DNA of 64,000 nt from Bursaphelenchus xylophilus (lineage: Eukaryota > Nematoda > Chromadorea > Rhabditida > Aphelenchoididae): NCBI GenBank assembly GCA_904066235.2, contig CAJFCV020000006.1, positions 124,001 to 188,000 on the forward strand. The letters run 5' to 3'. The translations under genes were made by a program, and so were the position numbers. A model generated the notes under the pieces. The model made no database searches and had not been told where the DNA came from. It worked only from the letters and a program-made list of their open reading frames with translations. Position 1 is the first letter of the stretch. Each line of letters starts with the position of its first letter. This document shows positions 1 to 11,900 of this stretch, piece after piece.

Positions 1-164
1 CAGTGAATATAAGCGTACTGTAAATTCTTACGATGATTTTAGTTTTTTTCGCCTGTCCGGCGCCTATCTGCCGGTAAAGACCGAAATCGCCAGACCGAGC
101 TTGGAAATTAAAAAACAGTGGGTAGGAAATTGGATAACACTACATTAGAAACATACTACAAAAA

Positions 165-333
165 GAATTCAGTGAATATAAGCGTACTGTAAATTCTTAC
201 GACGATTTTAGTTTTTTTCGCCTGTCCGGCGCCTATCTGCCGGTAAAGACCGAAATCGCCAGACCGAGCTTGGAAATTAAAAAACAGTGGGTAGGAAATT
301 GGATAACACTAAATTAGAAACATACTACAGAAA
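165..333 (+). repeat. First complete satellite monomer (reference unit, 169 bp)
   Basis: This copy defines the numbering used here (GAATTC = positions 1-6). Positions 1-54 are AT-rich and end in ATTTTAG followed by seven T (48-54). Positions 55-110 form the GC-rich core, including CCGGCGCC (62-69) and GCCGG (75-79). Positions 111-120 read AATTAAAAAA, 121-140 hold GTGGGTAGG and AAATTGG, and 141-169 end in CATACTAC plus an A-run. The two poly-A/T tracts (48-54 and 115-120) lie about 66 bp apart, as often seen in curved satellite DNA. This copy carries the CTAAATT variant at 146-152 and CAGAAAG at the 3' end, shared with the copy ending at 3386. Its length is close to alpha-satellite size (171 bp), compatible with one nucleosome per unit. 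Confidence 0.95.
226..243 (+). repeat. Conserved short inverted repeat (hairpin) in the monomer core
   Basis: CCGGC (226-230) and GCCGG (239-243) are perfect reverse complements separated by the 8-base loop GCCTATCT. The element recurs at positions 62-79 of nearly every monomer. The arms are almost invariant; the most widespread variants here (GCTTATCT and GCCCATCT, both beyond 55.8 kb) change only the loop. Arm-breaking changes are rare: CTACCGG at about 14,653 and 22,454, CTTCCGG near 35,501, and GCCAG near 62,586 and 63,094. Five base pairs is short, so a cruciform or RNA hairpin is only a possibility; chance in a GC-rich core is a fair alternative. Confidence 0.55.
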
Positions 334-2537
334 GAATTCAGTGAATATAAGCGTACTGTAAATTCTTACGACGATTTTAGTTTTTTTCGCCTGTCCGGCG
401 CCTATCTGCCGGTAAAGACCGAAATCGCCAGAGCGAGCTTGGAAATTAAAAAACAGTGGGTAGGAAATTGGATAACACGACATTATAAACATACTACAAA
501 AAGAATTCAGTGAATATAAGCGTACTGTAAATTCTTACGACGATTTTAGTTTTTTTCGCCTGTCCGGCGCCTATCTGCCGGTAAAGACCGAAATCGCCAG
601 ACCGAGCTTGGAAATTAAAAAACAGTGGGTAGGAAATTGGATAACACGACATTAGAAACATACTACAAAAAGAATTCAGTGAATATAAGCGTACTGTAAA
701 TCCTTACGACGATTTTAGTTTTTTTCGCCTGTCCGGCGCCTATCTGCCGGTAAAGACCGAAATCGCCAGACCGAGCTTGGAAATTAAAAAACAGTGGGTA
801 GGAAATTGGATAACACGACATTAGAAACATACTACAAAAAGAATTCAGTGAATATAAGCGTACTGTAAATTCTTACGACGATTTTAGTTTTTTTCGCCTG
901 TCCGGCGCCTATCTGCCGGTAAAGACCGAAATCGCCAGAGCGAGCTTGGAAATTTAAAAACAGTGGGTAGGAAATTGGATAACACGACATTAGAAACATA
1001 CTACAAAAAGAATTCAGTGAATATAAGCGTACTGTAAATTCTTACGACGATTTCAGTTTTTTTCGCCTGTCCGGCGCCTATCTGCCGGTAAAGGCCGAAA
1101 TCACCAGACCGAGCTTGGAAATTAAAAAACGGTGGGTAGGAAATTGGATAACACTACATTAGAAATATAATAAAAAAACAATTCAGTGAATATAAGCGTA
1201 CTGTAAATCCTTACGACGATTTTAGTTTTTTTTCGCCTGTCCGGCGCCTATCTGCCGGTAAAGGCCGAAATCACCAGACCGAGCTTGGAAATTAAAAAAC
1301 GGTGGGTAGGAGATTGGATAACACTACATTAGAAATATAATAAAAAAACAATTCAGTGAATATAAGCGTACTGTAAATTCTTACGACGATTTTAGTTTTT
1401 TTTCGCCTGTCCGGCGCCTATCTGCCGGTAAAGACCGAAATCGCCAGACCGAGCTTGGAAATTAAAAAACAGTGGGTAGGAAATTGGATAACACGACATT
1501 AGAAACACACTACAAAAAGAATTCAGTGAATATAAGCGTACTGTAAATTCTTACGACGATTTTAGTTTTTTTTCGCCTGTCCGGCGCCTATCTGCCGGTA
1601 AAGACCGAAATCGCCAGACCGAGCTTGGAAATTAAAAAACAGTGGGTAGGAAATTGGATAACACGACATTAGAAACATACTACAAAAAGAATTCAGTGAA
1701 TATAAGCGTACTGTAAATTCTTACGATGATTTTAGTTTTTTTTCGCCTGTCCGGCGCCTATCTGCCGGTAAAGACCGAAATCGCCAGACCGAGCTTGGAA
1801 ATTAAAAAACAGTGGGTAGGAAATTGGATAACACGACATTAGAAACATACTACAAAAAGAATTCAGTGAATATAAGCGTACTGTAAATTCTTACGATGAT
1901 TTTAGTTTTTTTTCGCCTGTCCGGCGCCTATCTGCCGGTAAAGACCGAAATCGCCAGACCGAGCTTGGAAATTAAAAAACAGTGGGTAGGAAATTGGATA
2001 ACACGACATTAGAAACACACTACAAAAAGAATTCAGTGAATATAAGCGTACTGTAAATTCTTACGACGATTTTAGTTTTTTTCGCCTGTCCGGCGCCTAT
2101 CTGCCGGTAAAGGCCGAAATCACCAGACCGAGCATGGAAATTAAAAAACAGTGGGTAGGAAATTGGATAACACTACATTAGAAACATAATAAAAAAAGAA
2201 TTCAGTGAATATAAGCGTACTGTAAATTCTTACGACGATTTTAGTTTTTTTTTCGCCTGTCCGGCGCCTATCTGCCGGTAAAGACCGAAATCGCCAGACC
2301 GAGCTTGGAAATTAAAAAACAGTGGGTAGGAAATTGGATAACACTACATTAGAAACATACTACAAAAAGAATTCAGTGAATATAAGCGTACTGTAAATTC
2401 TTACGACGATTTTAGTTTTTTTCGCCTGTCCGGCGCCTATCTGCCGGTAAAGACCGAAATCGCCAGAGCGAGCCTGGAAATTAAAAAACAGTGGGTAGAA
2501 AATTGGATAACACGACATTAGAAACATACTACAAAAA
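334..2537 (+). repeat. 13-monomer block, upstream copy (mate 4912-7116)
   Basis: The order of variant monomers here matches 4912-7116 at an offset of about 4578-4580 bp: CATTATA, plain, AATCC, AAATTTA, GATTTCAG with GGTGGG, a second GGTGGG, CACAC, plain, two GATGAT copies, the AGCATGG copy, an ACTAC copy, and finally the doubly marked GAGCGAGCCTGG / GTAGAAAATT copy. A shorter part (334-1009) also matches 3387-4063. Small differences (for example CAGCG at about 5766 in the mate only) mean the copies are not brand new. Boundaries are set to monomer edges and could be off by one monomer. Confidence 0.75.
1179..1184 (+). repeat. Representative lost EcoRI site (CAATTC) in a cggtggg monomer
   Basis: The usual GAATTC is CAATTC here, preceded by AAATATAATA. 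The same linked change follows each GGTGGG monomer of domain 1 (also after 1301, 5711, 5881, 7237, 9441, 9611 and 10966), so an EcoRI digest would release dimers or trimers from these places. Domain 4 GGTGGG monomers keep GAATTC. A separate loss, GAGTTC, is seen near 62,851. Confidence 0.8.
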
Positions 2538-5250
2538 GAATTCAGTGAATATAAGCGTACTGTAAATTCTTACGACGATTTTAGTTTTTCTTTCGCCTGT
2601 CCGGCGCCTATCTGCCGGTAAAGACCGAAATCGCCAGAGCGAGCTTGGAAATTTAAAAACAGTGGGTAGGAAATTGGATAACACGACATTAGAAACATAC
2701 TACAAAAAGAATTCAGTGAATATAAGCGTACTGTAAATTCTTACGACGATTTTAGTTTTTTTCGCCTGTCCGGCGCCTATCTGCCGGTAAAGGCCGAAAT
2801 CACCAGACGGAGCATGGAAATTAAAAAACAGTGGGTAGGAAATTGGATAACACTACATTAGAAACATACTACAGAAAGAATTCAGTGAATATAAGCGTAC
2901 TGTAAATTCTTACGACGATTTTAGTTTTTTTCGCCTGTCCGGCGCCTATCTGCCGGTAAAGACCGAAATCGCCAGAGCGAGCTTGGAAATTAAAAAACAG
3001 TGGGTAGGAAATTGGATAACACGACATTAGAAACATACTACAAAAAGAATTCAGTGAATATAAGCGTACTGTAAATTCTTACGACGATTTTAGTTTTTTT
3101 TCGCCTGTCCGGCGCCTATCTGCCGGTAAAGGCCGAAATCACCAGACGGAGCATGGAAATTAAAAAACAGTGGGTAGGAAATTGGATAACACTACATTAG
3201 AAACATAATAAAAAAAGAATTCAGTGAATATAAGCGTACTGTAAATTCTTACGACGATTTTAGTTTTTTTTCGCCTGTCCGGCGCCTATCTGCCGGTAAA
3301 GACCGAAATCGCCAGACCGAGCTTGGAAATTAAAAAACAGTGGGTAGGAAATTGGATAACACTAAATTAGAAACATACTACAGAAAGAATTCAGTGAATA
3401 TAAGCGTACTGTAAATTCTTACGACGATTTTAGTTTTTTTCGCCTGTCCGGCGCCTATCTGCCGGTAAAGACCGAAATCGCCAGAGCGAGCTTGGAAATT
3501 AAAAAACAGTGGGTAGGAAATTGGATAACACGACATTATAAACATACTACAAAAAGAATTCAGTGAATATAAGCGTACTGTAAATTCTTACGACGATTTT
3601 AGTTTTTTTCGCCTGTCCGGCGCCTATCTGCCGGTAAAGACCGAAATCGCCAGACCGAGCTTGGAAATTAAAAAACAGTGGGTAGGAAATTGGATAACAC
3701 GACATTAGAAACATACTACAAAAAGAATTCAGTGAATATAAGCGTACTGTAAATCCTTACGACGATTTTAGTTTTTTTCGCCTGTCCGGCGCCTATCTGC
3801 CGGTAAAGACCGAAATCGCCAGACCGAGCTTGGAAATTAAAAAACAGTGGGTAGGAAATTGGATAACACGACATTAGAAACATACTACAAAAAGAATTCA
3901 GTGAATATAAGCGTACTGTAAATTCTTACGACGATTTTAGTTTTTTTTCGCCTGTCCGGCGCCTATCTGCCGGTAAAGACCGAAATCGCCAGAGCGAGCT
4001 TGGAAATTTAAAAACAGTGGGTAGGAAATTGGATAACACGACATTAGAAACATACTACAAAAAGAATTCAGTGAATATAAGCGTACTGTAAATTCTTACG
4101 ACGATTTCAGTTTTTTTTCGCCTGTCCGGCGCCTATCTGCCGGTAAAGACCGAAAGTGCCAGACCGAGCTTGGAAATTAAAAAACAGTGGGTAGGAAATT
4201 GGATAACACGACATTAGAAACATACTACAAAAAGAATTCAGTGAATATAAGCGTACTGTAAATTCTTACGACGATTTTAGTTTTTTTCGCCTGTCCGGCG
4301 CCTATCTGCCGGTAAAGACCGAAATCGCCAGACCGAGCTTGGAAATTAAAAAACAGTGGGTAGGAAATTGGATAACACGACATTAGAAACATACTACAAA
4401 AAGAATTCAGTGAATATAAGCGTACTGTAAATTCTTACGACGATTTTAGTTTTTTTTCGCCTGTCCGGCGCCTATCTGCCGGTAAAGACCGAAATCGCCA
4501 GACCGAGCTTGGAAATTAAAAAACAGTGGGTAGGAAATTGGATAACACGACATTAGAAACATACTACAAAAAGAATTCAGTGAATATAAGCGTACTGTAA
4601 ATTCTTACGATGATTTTAGTTTTTTTTCGCCTGTCCGGCGCCTATCTGCCGGTAAAGACCGAAATCGCCAGACCGAGCTTGGAAATTAAAAAACAGTGGG
4701 TAGGAAATTGGATAACACGACATTAGAAACATACTACAAAAAGAATTCAGTGAATATAAGCGTACTGTAAATTCTTACGACGATTTTAGTTTTTTTCGCC
4801 TGTCCGGCGCCTATCTGCCGGTAAAGGCCGAAATCACCAGACGGAGCATGGAAATTAAAAAACAGTGGGTAGGAAATTGGATAACACTACATTAGAAACA
4901 TACTACAGAAAGAATTCAGTGAATATAAGCGTACTGTAAATCCTTACGACGATTTTAGTTTTTTTCGCCTGTCCGGCGCCTATCTGCCGGTAAAGACCGA
5001 AATCGCCAGAGCGAGCTTGGAAATTAAAAAACAGTGGGTAGGAAATTGGATAACACGACATTATAAACATACTACAAAAAGAATTCAGTGAATATAAGCG
5101 TACTGTAAATTCTTACGACGATTTTAGTTTTTTTTCGCCTGTCCGGCGCCTATCTGCCGGTAAAGACCGAAATCGCCAGACCGAGCTTGGAAATTAAAAA
5201 ACAGTGGGTAGGAAATTGGATAACACGACATTAGAAACATACTACAAAAA

Positions 5251-8200
5251 GAATTCAGTGAATATAAGCGTACTGTAAATCCTTACGACGATTTTAGTTT
5301 TTTTCGCCTGTCCGGCGCCTATCTGCCGGTAAAGACCGAAATCGCCAGACCGAGCTTGGAAATTAAAAAACAGTGGGTAGGAAATTGGATAACACGACAT
5401 TAGAAACATACTACAAAAAGAATTCAGTGAATATAAGCGTACTGTAAATTCTTACGACGATTTTAGTTTTTTTCGCCTGTCCGGCGCCTATCTGCCGGTA
5501 AAGACCGAAATCGCCAGAGCGAGCTTGGAAATTTAAAAACAGTGGGTAGGAAATTGGATAACACGACATTAGAAACATACTACAAAAAGAATTCAGTGAA
5601 TATAAGCGTACTGTAAATTCTTACGACGATTTCAGTTTTTTTTCGCCTGTCCGGCGCCTATCTGCCGGTAAAGGCCGAAATCACCAGACCGAGCTTGGAA
5701 ATTAAAAAACGGTGGGTAGGAAATTGGATAACACTACATTAGAAATATAATAAAAAAACAATTCAGCGAATATAAGCGTACTGTAAATCCTTACGACGAT
5801 TTTAGTTTTTTTTCGCCTGTCCGGCGCCTATCTGCCGGTAAAGGCCGAAATCACCAGACCGAGCTTGGAAATTAAAAAACGGTGGGTAGGAAATTGGATA
5901 ACACTACATTAGAAATATAATAAAAAAACAATTCAGTGAATATAAGCGTACTGTAAATTCTTACGACGATTTTAGTTTTTTTCGCCTGTCCGGCGCCTAT
6001 CTGCCGGTAAAGACCGAAATCGCCAGACCGAGCTTGGAAATTAAAAAACAGTGGGTAGGAAATTGGATAACACGACATTAGAAACACACTACAAAAAGAA
6101 TTCAGTGAATATAAGCGTACTGTAAATTCTTACGACGATTTTAGTTTTTTTTCGCCTGTCCGGCGCCTATCTGCCGGTAAAGACCGAAATCGCCAGACCG
6201 AGCTTGGAAATTAAAAAACAGTGGGTAGGAAATTGGATAACACGACATTAGAAACATACTACAAAAAGAATTCAGTGAATATAAGCGTACTGTAAATTCT
6301 TACGATGATTTTAGTTTTTTTTCGCCTGTCCGGCGCCTATCTGCCGGTAAAGACCGAAATCGCCAGACCGAGCTTGGAAATTAAAAAACAGTGGGTAGGA
6401 AATTGGATAACACGACATTAGAAACATACTACAAAAAGAATTCAGTGAATATAAGCGTACTGTAAATTCTTACGATGATTTTAGTTTTTTTTCGCCTGTC
6501 CGGCGCCTATCTGCCGGTAAAGACCGAAATCGCCAGACCGAGCTTGGAAATTAAAAAACAGTGGGTAGGAAATTGGATAACACGACATTAGAAACATACT
6601 ACAAAAAGAATTCAGTGAATATAAGCGTACTGTAAATTCTTACGACGATTTTAGTTTTTTTCGCCTGTCCGGCGCCTATCTGCCGGTAAAGGCCGAAATC
6701 ACCAGACCGAGCATGGAAATTAAAAAACAGTGGGTAGGAAATTGGATAACACTACATTAGAAACATAATAAAAAAAGAATTCAGTGAATATAAGCGTACT
6801 GTAAATTCTTACGACGATTTTAGTTTTTTTTCGCCTGTCCGGCGCCTATCTGCCGGTAAAGACCGAAATCGCCAGACCGAGCTTGGAAATTAAAAAACAG
6901 TGGGTAGGAAATTGGATAACACTACATTAGAAACATACTACAAAAAGAATTCAGTGAATATAAGCGTACTGTAAATTCTTACGACGATTTTAGTTTTTTT
7001 TCGCCTGTCCGGCGCCTATCTGCCGGTAAAGACCGAAATCGCCAGAGCGAGCCTGGAAATTAAAAAACAGTGGGTAGAAAATTGGATAACACGACATTAG
7101 AAACATACTACAAAAAGAATTCAGTGAATATAAGCGTACTGTAAATTCTTACGACGATTTTAGTTTTTTTCGCCTGTCCGGCGCCTATCTGCCGGTAAAG
7201 ACCGAAATCGCCAGACCGAGCTTGGAAATTAAAAAACGGTGGGTAGGAAATTGGATAACACTACATTAGAAATATAATAAAAAAACAATTCAGTGAATAT
7301 AAGCGTACTGTAAATTCTTACGACGATTTTAGTTTTTTTTCGCCTGTCCGGCGCCTATCTGCCGGTAAAGACCGAAATCGCCAGACCGAGCTTGGAAATT
7401 AAAAAACAGTGGGTAGGAAATTGGATAACACGACATTAGAAACATACTACAAAAAGAATTCAGTGAATATAAGCGTACTGTAAATTCTTACGACGATTTT
7501 AGTTTTTTTTCGCCTGTCCGGCGCCTATCTGCCGGTAAAGACCGAAATCGCCAGACCGAGCTTGGAAATTAAAAAACAGTGGGTAGGAAATTGGATAACA
7601 CGACATTAGAAACATACTACAAAAAGAATTCAGTGAATATAAGCGTACTGTAAATTCTTACGATGATTTTAGTTTTTTTTCGCCTGTCCGGCGCCTATCT
7701 GCCGGTAAAGACCGAAATCGCCAGACCGAGCTTGGAAATTAAAAAACAGTGGGTAGGAAATTGGATAACACGACATTAGAAACATACTACAAAAAGAATT
7801 CAGTGAATATAAGCGTACTGTAAATTCTTACGACGATTTTAGTTTTTTTTCGCCTGTCCGGCGCCTATCTGCCGGTAAAGGCCGAAATCACCAGACGGAG
7901 CATGGAAATTAAAAAACAGTGGGTAGGAAATTGGATAACACTACATTAGAAACATAATAAAAAAAGAATTCAGTGAATATAAGCGTACTGTAAATTCTTA
8001 CGACGATTTTAGTTTTTTTTCGCCTGTCCGGCGCCTATCTGCCGGTAAAGACCGAAATCGCCAGACCGAGCTTGGAAATTAAAAAACAGTGGGTAGGAAA
8101 TTGGATAACACGACATTAGAAACATACTACAAAAAGAATTCAGTGAATATAAGCGTACTGTAAATTCTTACGATGATTTTAGTTTTTTTTCGCCTGTCCG

Positions 8201-8981
8201 GCGCCTATCTGCCGGTAAAGACCGAAATCGCCAGACCGAGCTTGGAAATTAAAAAACAGTGGGTAGGAAATTGGATAACACGACATTAGAAACATACTAC
8301 AAAAAGAATTCAGTGAATATAAGCGTACTGTAAATTCTTACGACGATTTTAGTTTTTTTCGCCTGTCCGGCGCCTATCTGCCGGTAAAGGCCGAAATCAC
8401 CAGACGGAGCATGGAAATTAAAAAACAGTGGGTAGGAAATTGGATAACACTACATTAGAAACATAATAAAAAAAGAATTCAGTGAATATAAGCGTACTGT
8501 AAATTCTTACGACGATTTTAGTTTTTTTCGCCTGTCCGGCGCCTATCTGCCGGTAAAGACCGAAATCGCCAGACCGAGCTTGGAAATTAAAAAACAGTGG
8601 GTAGGAAATTGGATAACACTACATTAGAAACATACTACAGAAAGAATTCAGTGAATATAAGCGTACTGTAAATTCTTACGACGATTTTAGTTTTTTTCGC
8701 CTGTCCGGCGCCTATCTGCCGGTAAAGACCGAAATCGCCAGAGCGAGCTCGGAAATTAAAAAACAGTGGGTAGGAAATTGGATAACACGACATTAGAAAC
8801 ATACTACAAAAAGAATTCAGTGAATATAAGCGTACTGTAAATTCTTACGACGATTTTAGTTTTTTTCGCCTGTCCGGCGCCTATCTGCCGGTAAAGGCCG
8901 AAATCACCAGACGGAGCATGGAAATTAAAAAACAGTGGGTAGGAAATTGGATAACACTACATTAGAAACATAATAAAAAAA
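5251..8981 (+). repeat. 22-monomer higher-order unit, copy 1 (3731 bp)
   Basis: This unit is followed directly by a second copy at 8982. Matching landmarks at an offset of about 3730 bp include AAATTTAAAAA (5531/9262), the GGTGGG pair (5711/9441 and 5881/9611), CAGCGAATATAAG (about 5766/9496), GCCTGG with GTAGAAAATT (about 7050/10780), a third GGTGGG (7237/10966), GATGAT (7661/11391), ACGGAGCATGG (7890/11621) and the rare GAGCGAGCTCGG (about 8747/12477). The first monomer differs by AATCC in this copy only. Its left half also belongs to the older block that matches 334-2537. Confidence 0.85.
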
Positions 8982-11900
8982 GAATTCAGTGAATATAAGC
9001 GTACTGTAAATTCTTACGACGATTTTAGTTTTTTTCGCCTGTCCGGCGCCTATCTGCCGGTAAAGACCGAAATCGCCAGACCGAGCTTGGAAATTAAAAA
9101 ACAGTGGGTAGGAAATTGGATAACACGACATTAGAAACATACTACAAAAAGAATTCAGTGAATATAAGCGTACTGTAAATTCTTACGACGATTTTAGTTT
9201 TTTTTCGCCTGTCCGGCGCCTATCTGCCGGTAAAGACCGAAATCGCCAGAGCGAGCTTGGAAATTTAAAAACAGTGGGTAGGAAATTGGATAACACGACA
9301 TTAGAAACATACTACAAAAAGAATTCAGTGAATATAAGCGTACTGTAAATTCTTACGACGATTTCAGTTTTTTTCGCCTGTCCGGCGCCTATCTGCCGGT
9401 AAAGGCCGAAATCACCAGACCGAGCTTGGAAATTAAAAAACGGTGGGTAGGAAATTGGATAACACTACATTAGAAATATAATAAAAAAACAATTCAGCGA
9501 ATATAAGCGTACTGTAAATCCTTACGACGATTTTAGTTTTTTTCGCCTGTCCGGCGCCTATCTGCCGGTAAAGGCCGAAATCACCAGACCGAGCTTGGAA
9601 ATTAAAAAACGGTGGGTAGGAAATTGGATAACACTACATTAGAAATATAATAAAAAAACAATTCAGTGAATATAAGCGTACTGTAAATTCTTACGACGAT
9701 TTTAGTTTTTTTTCGCCTGTCCGGCGCCTATCTGCCGGTAAAGACCGAAATCGCCAGACCGAGCTTGGAAATTAAAAAACAGTGGGTAGGAAATTGGATA
9801 ACACGACATTAGAAACACACTACAAAAAGAATTCAGTGAATATAAGCGTACTGTAAATTCTTACGACGATTTTAGTTTTTTTCGCCTGTCCGGCGCCTAT
9901 CTGCCGGTAAAGACCGAAATCGCCAGACCGAGCTTGGAAATTAAAAAACAGTGGGTAGGAAATTGGATAACACGACATTAGAAACATACTACAAAAAGAA
10001 TTCAGTGAATATAAGCGTACTGTAAATTCTTACGATGATTTTAGTTTTTTTTCGCCTGTCCGGCGCCTATCTGCCGGTAAAGACCGAAATCGCCAGACCG
10101 AGCTTGGAAATTAAAAAACAGTGGGTAGGAAATTGGATAACACGACATTAGAAACATACTACAAAAAGAATTCAGTGAATATAAGCGTACTGTAAATTCT
10201 TACGATGATTTTAGTTTTTTTCGCCTGTCCGGCGCCTATCTGCCGGTAAAGACCGAAATCGCCAGACCGAGCTTGGAAATTAAAAAACAGTGGGTAGGAA
10301 ATTGGATAACACGACATTAGAAACATACTACAAAAAGAATTCAGTGAATATAAGCGTACTGTAAATTCTTACGACGATTTTAGTTTTTTTCGCCTGTCCG
10401 GCGCCTATCTGCCGGTAAAGGCCGAAATCACCAGACCGAGCATGGAAATTAAAAAACAGTGGGTAGGAAATTGGATAACACTACATTAGAAACATAATAA
10501 AAAAAGAATTCAGTGAATATAAGCGTACTGTAAATTCTTACGACGATTTTAGTTTTTTTCGCCTGTCCGGCGCCTATCTGCCGGTAAAGACCGAAATCGC
10601 CAGACCGAGCTTGGAAATTAAAAAACAGTGGGTAGGAAATTGGATAACACTACATTAGAAACATACTACAAAAAGAATTCAGTGAATATAAGCGTACTGT
10701 AAATTCTTACGACGATTTTAGTTTTTTTTCGCCTGTCCGGCGCCTATCTGCCGGTAAAGACCGAAATCGCCAGAGCGAGCCTGGAAATTAAAAAACAGTG
10801 GGTAGAAAATTGGATAACACGACATTAGAAACATACTACAAAAAGAATTCAGTGAATATAAGCGTACTGTAAATTCTTACGACGATTTTAGTTTTTTTCG
10901 CCTGTCCGGCGCCTATCTGCCGGTAAAGACCGAAATCGCCAGACCGAGCTTGGAAATTAAAAAACGGTGGGTAGGAAATTGGATAACACTACATTAGAAA
11001 TATAATAAAAAAACAATTCAGTGAATATAAGCGTACTGTAAATTCTTACGACGATTTTAGTTTTTTTTTCGCCTGTCCGGCGCCTATCTGCCGGTAAAGA
11101 CCGAAATCGCCAGACCGAGCTTGGAAATTAAAAAACAGTGGGTAGGAAATTGGATAACACGACATTAGAAACATACTACAAAAAGAATTCAGTGAATATA
11201 AGCGTACTGTAAATTCTTACGACGATTTTAGTTTTTTTTCGCCTGTCCGGCGCCTATCTGCCGGTAAAGACCGAAATCGCCAGACCGAGCTTGGAAATTA
11301 AAAAACAGTGGGTAGGAAATTGGATAACACGACATTAGAAACATACTACAAAAAGAATTCAGTGAATATAAGCGTACTGTAAATTCTTACGATGATTTTA
11401 GTTTTTTTTCGCCTGTCCGGCGCCTATCTGCCGGTAAAGACCGAAATCGCCAGACCGAGCTTGGAAATTAAAAAACAGTGGGTAGGAAATTGGATAACAC
11501 GACATTAGAAACATACTACAAAAAGAATTCAGTGAATATAAGCGTACTGTAAATTCTTACGACGATTTTAGTTTTTTTCGCCTGTCCGGCGCCTATCTGC
11601 CGGTAAAGGCCGAAATCACCAGACGGAGCATGGAAATTAAAAAACAGTGGGTAGGAAATTGGATAACACTACATTAGAAACATAATAAAAAAAGAATTCA
11701 GTGAATATAAGCGTACTGTAAATTCTTACGACGATTTTAGTTTTTTTCGCCTGTCCGGCGCCTATCTGCCGGTAAAGACCGAAATCGCCAGACCGAGCTT
11801 GGAAATTAAAAAACAGTGGGTAGGAAATTGGATAACACGACATTAGAAACATACTACAAAAAGAATTCAGTGAATATAAGCGTACTGTAAATTCTTACGA

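Noticed and set aside
217..232. CENP-B-box-like sequence (TTCG followed by CCGG in the core)
   Set aside because: Aligned to the essential box positions (TTCG, A, CGGG), TTCG is present but the central A and part of CGGG are not, so only about six of nine key bases agree. I do not regard this as a box without binding data.
212..300. RNA polymerase III or tRNA-derived (SINE-like) origin
   Set aside because: I see no convincing A- and B-box pair in the monomer, and T-runs (plus strand) and the complement of the A-runs (minus strand) would end Pol III transcripts in every unit.
5872..6087. Minus-strand 71-codon open frame, also at 8925, 11637, 29614, 34693, 36725, 37913, 38420, 38928, 39266, 40116, 41305 and 43680
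   Set aside because: Each spans about 1.3 monomers and is open only where a CATAATA- or TTACAAAC-type monomer is followed by a T7 monomer. A change of one T in the run closes it. The near-identical copies follow the repeat order rather than gene structure, and the unit of 169 bp is not a multiple of three. No signal of translation or family likeness.
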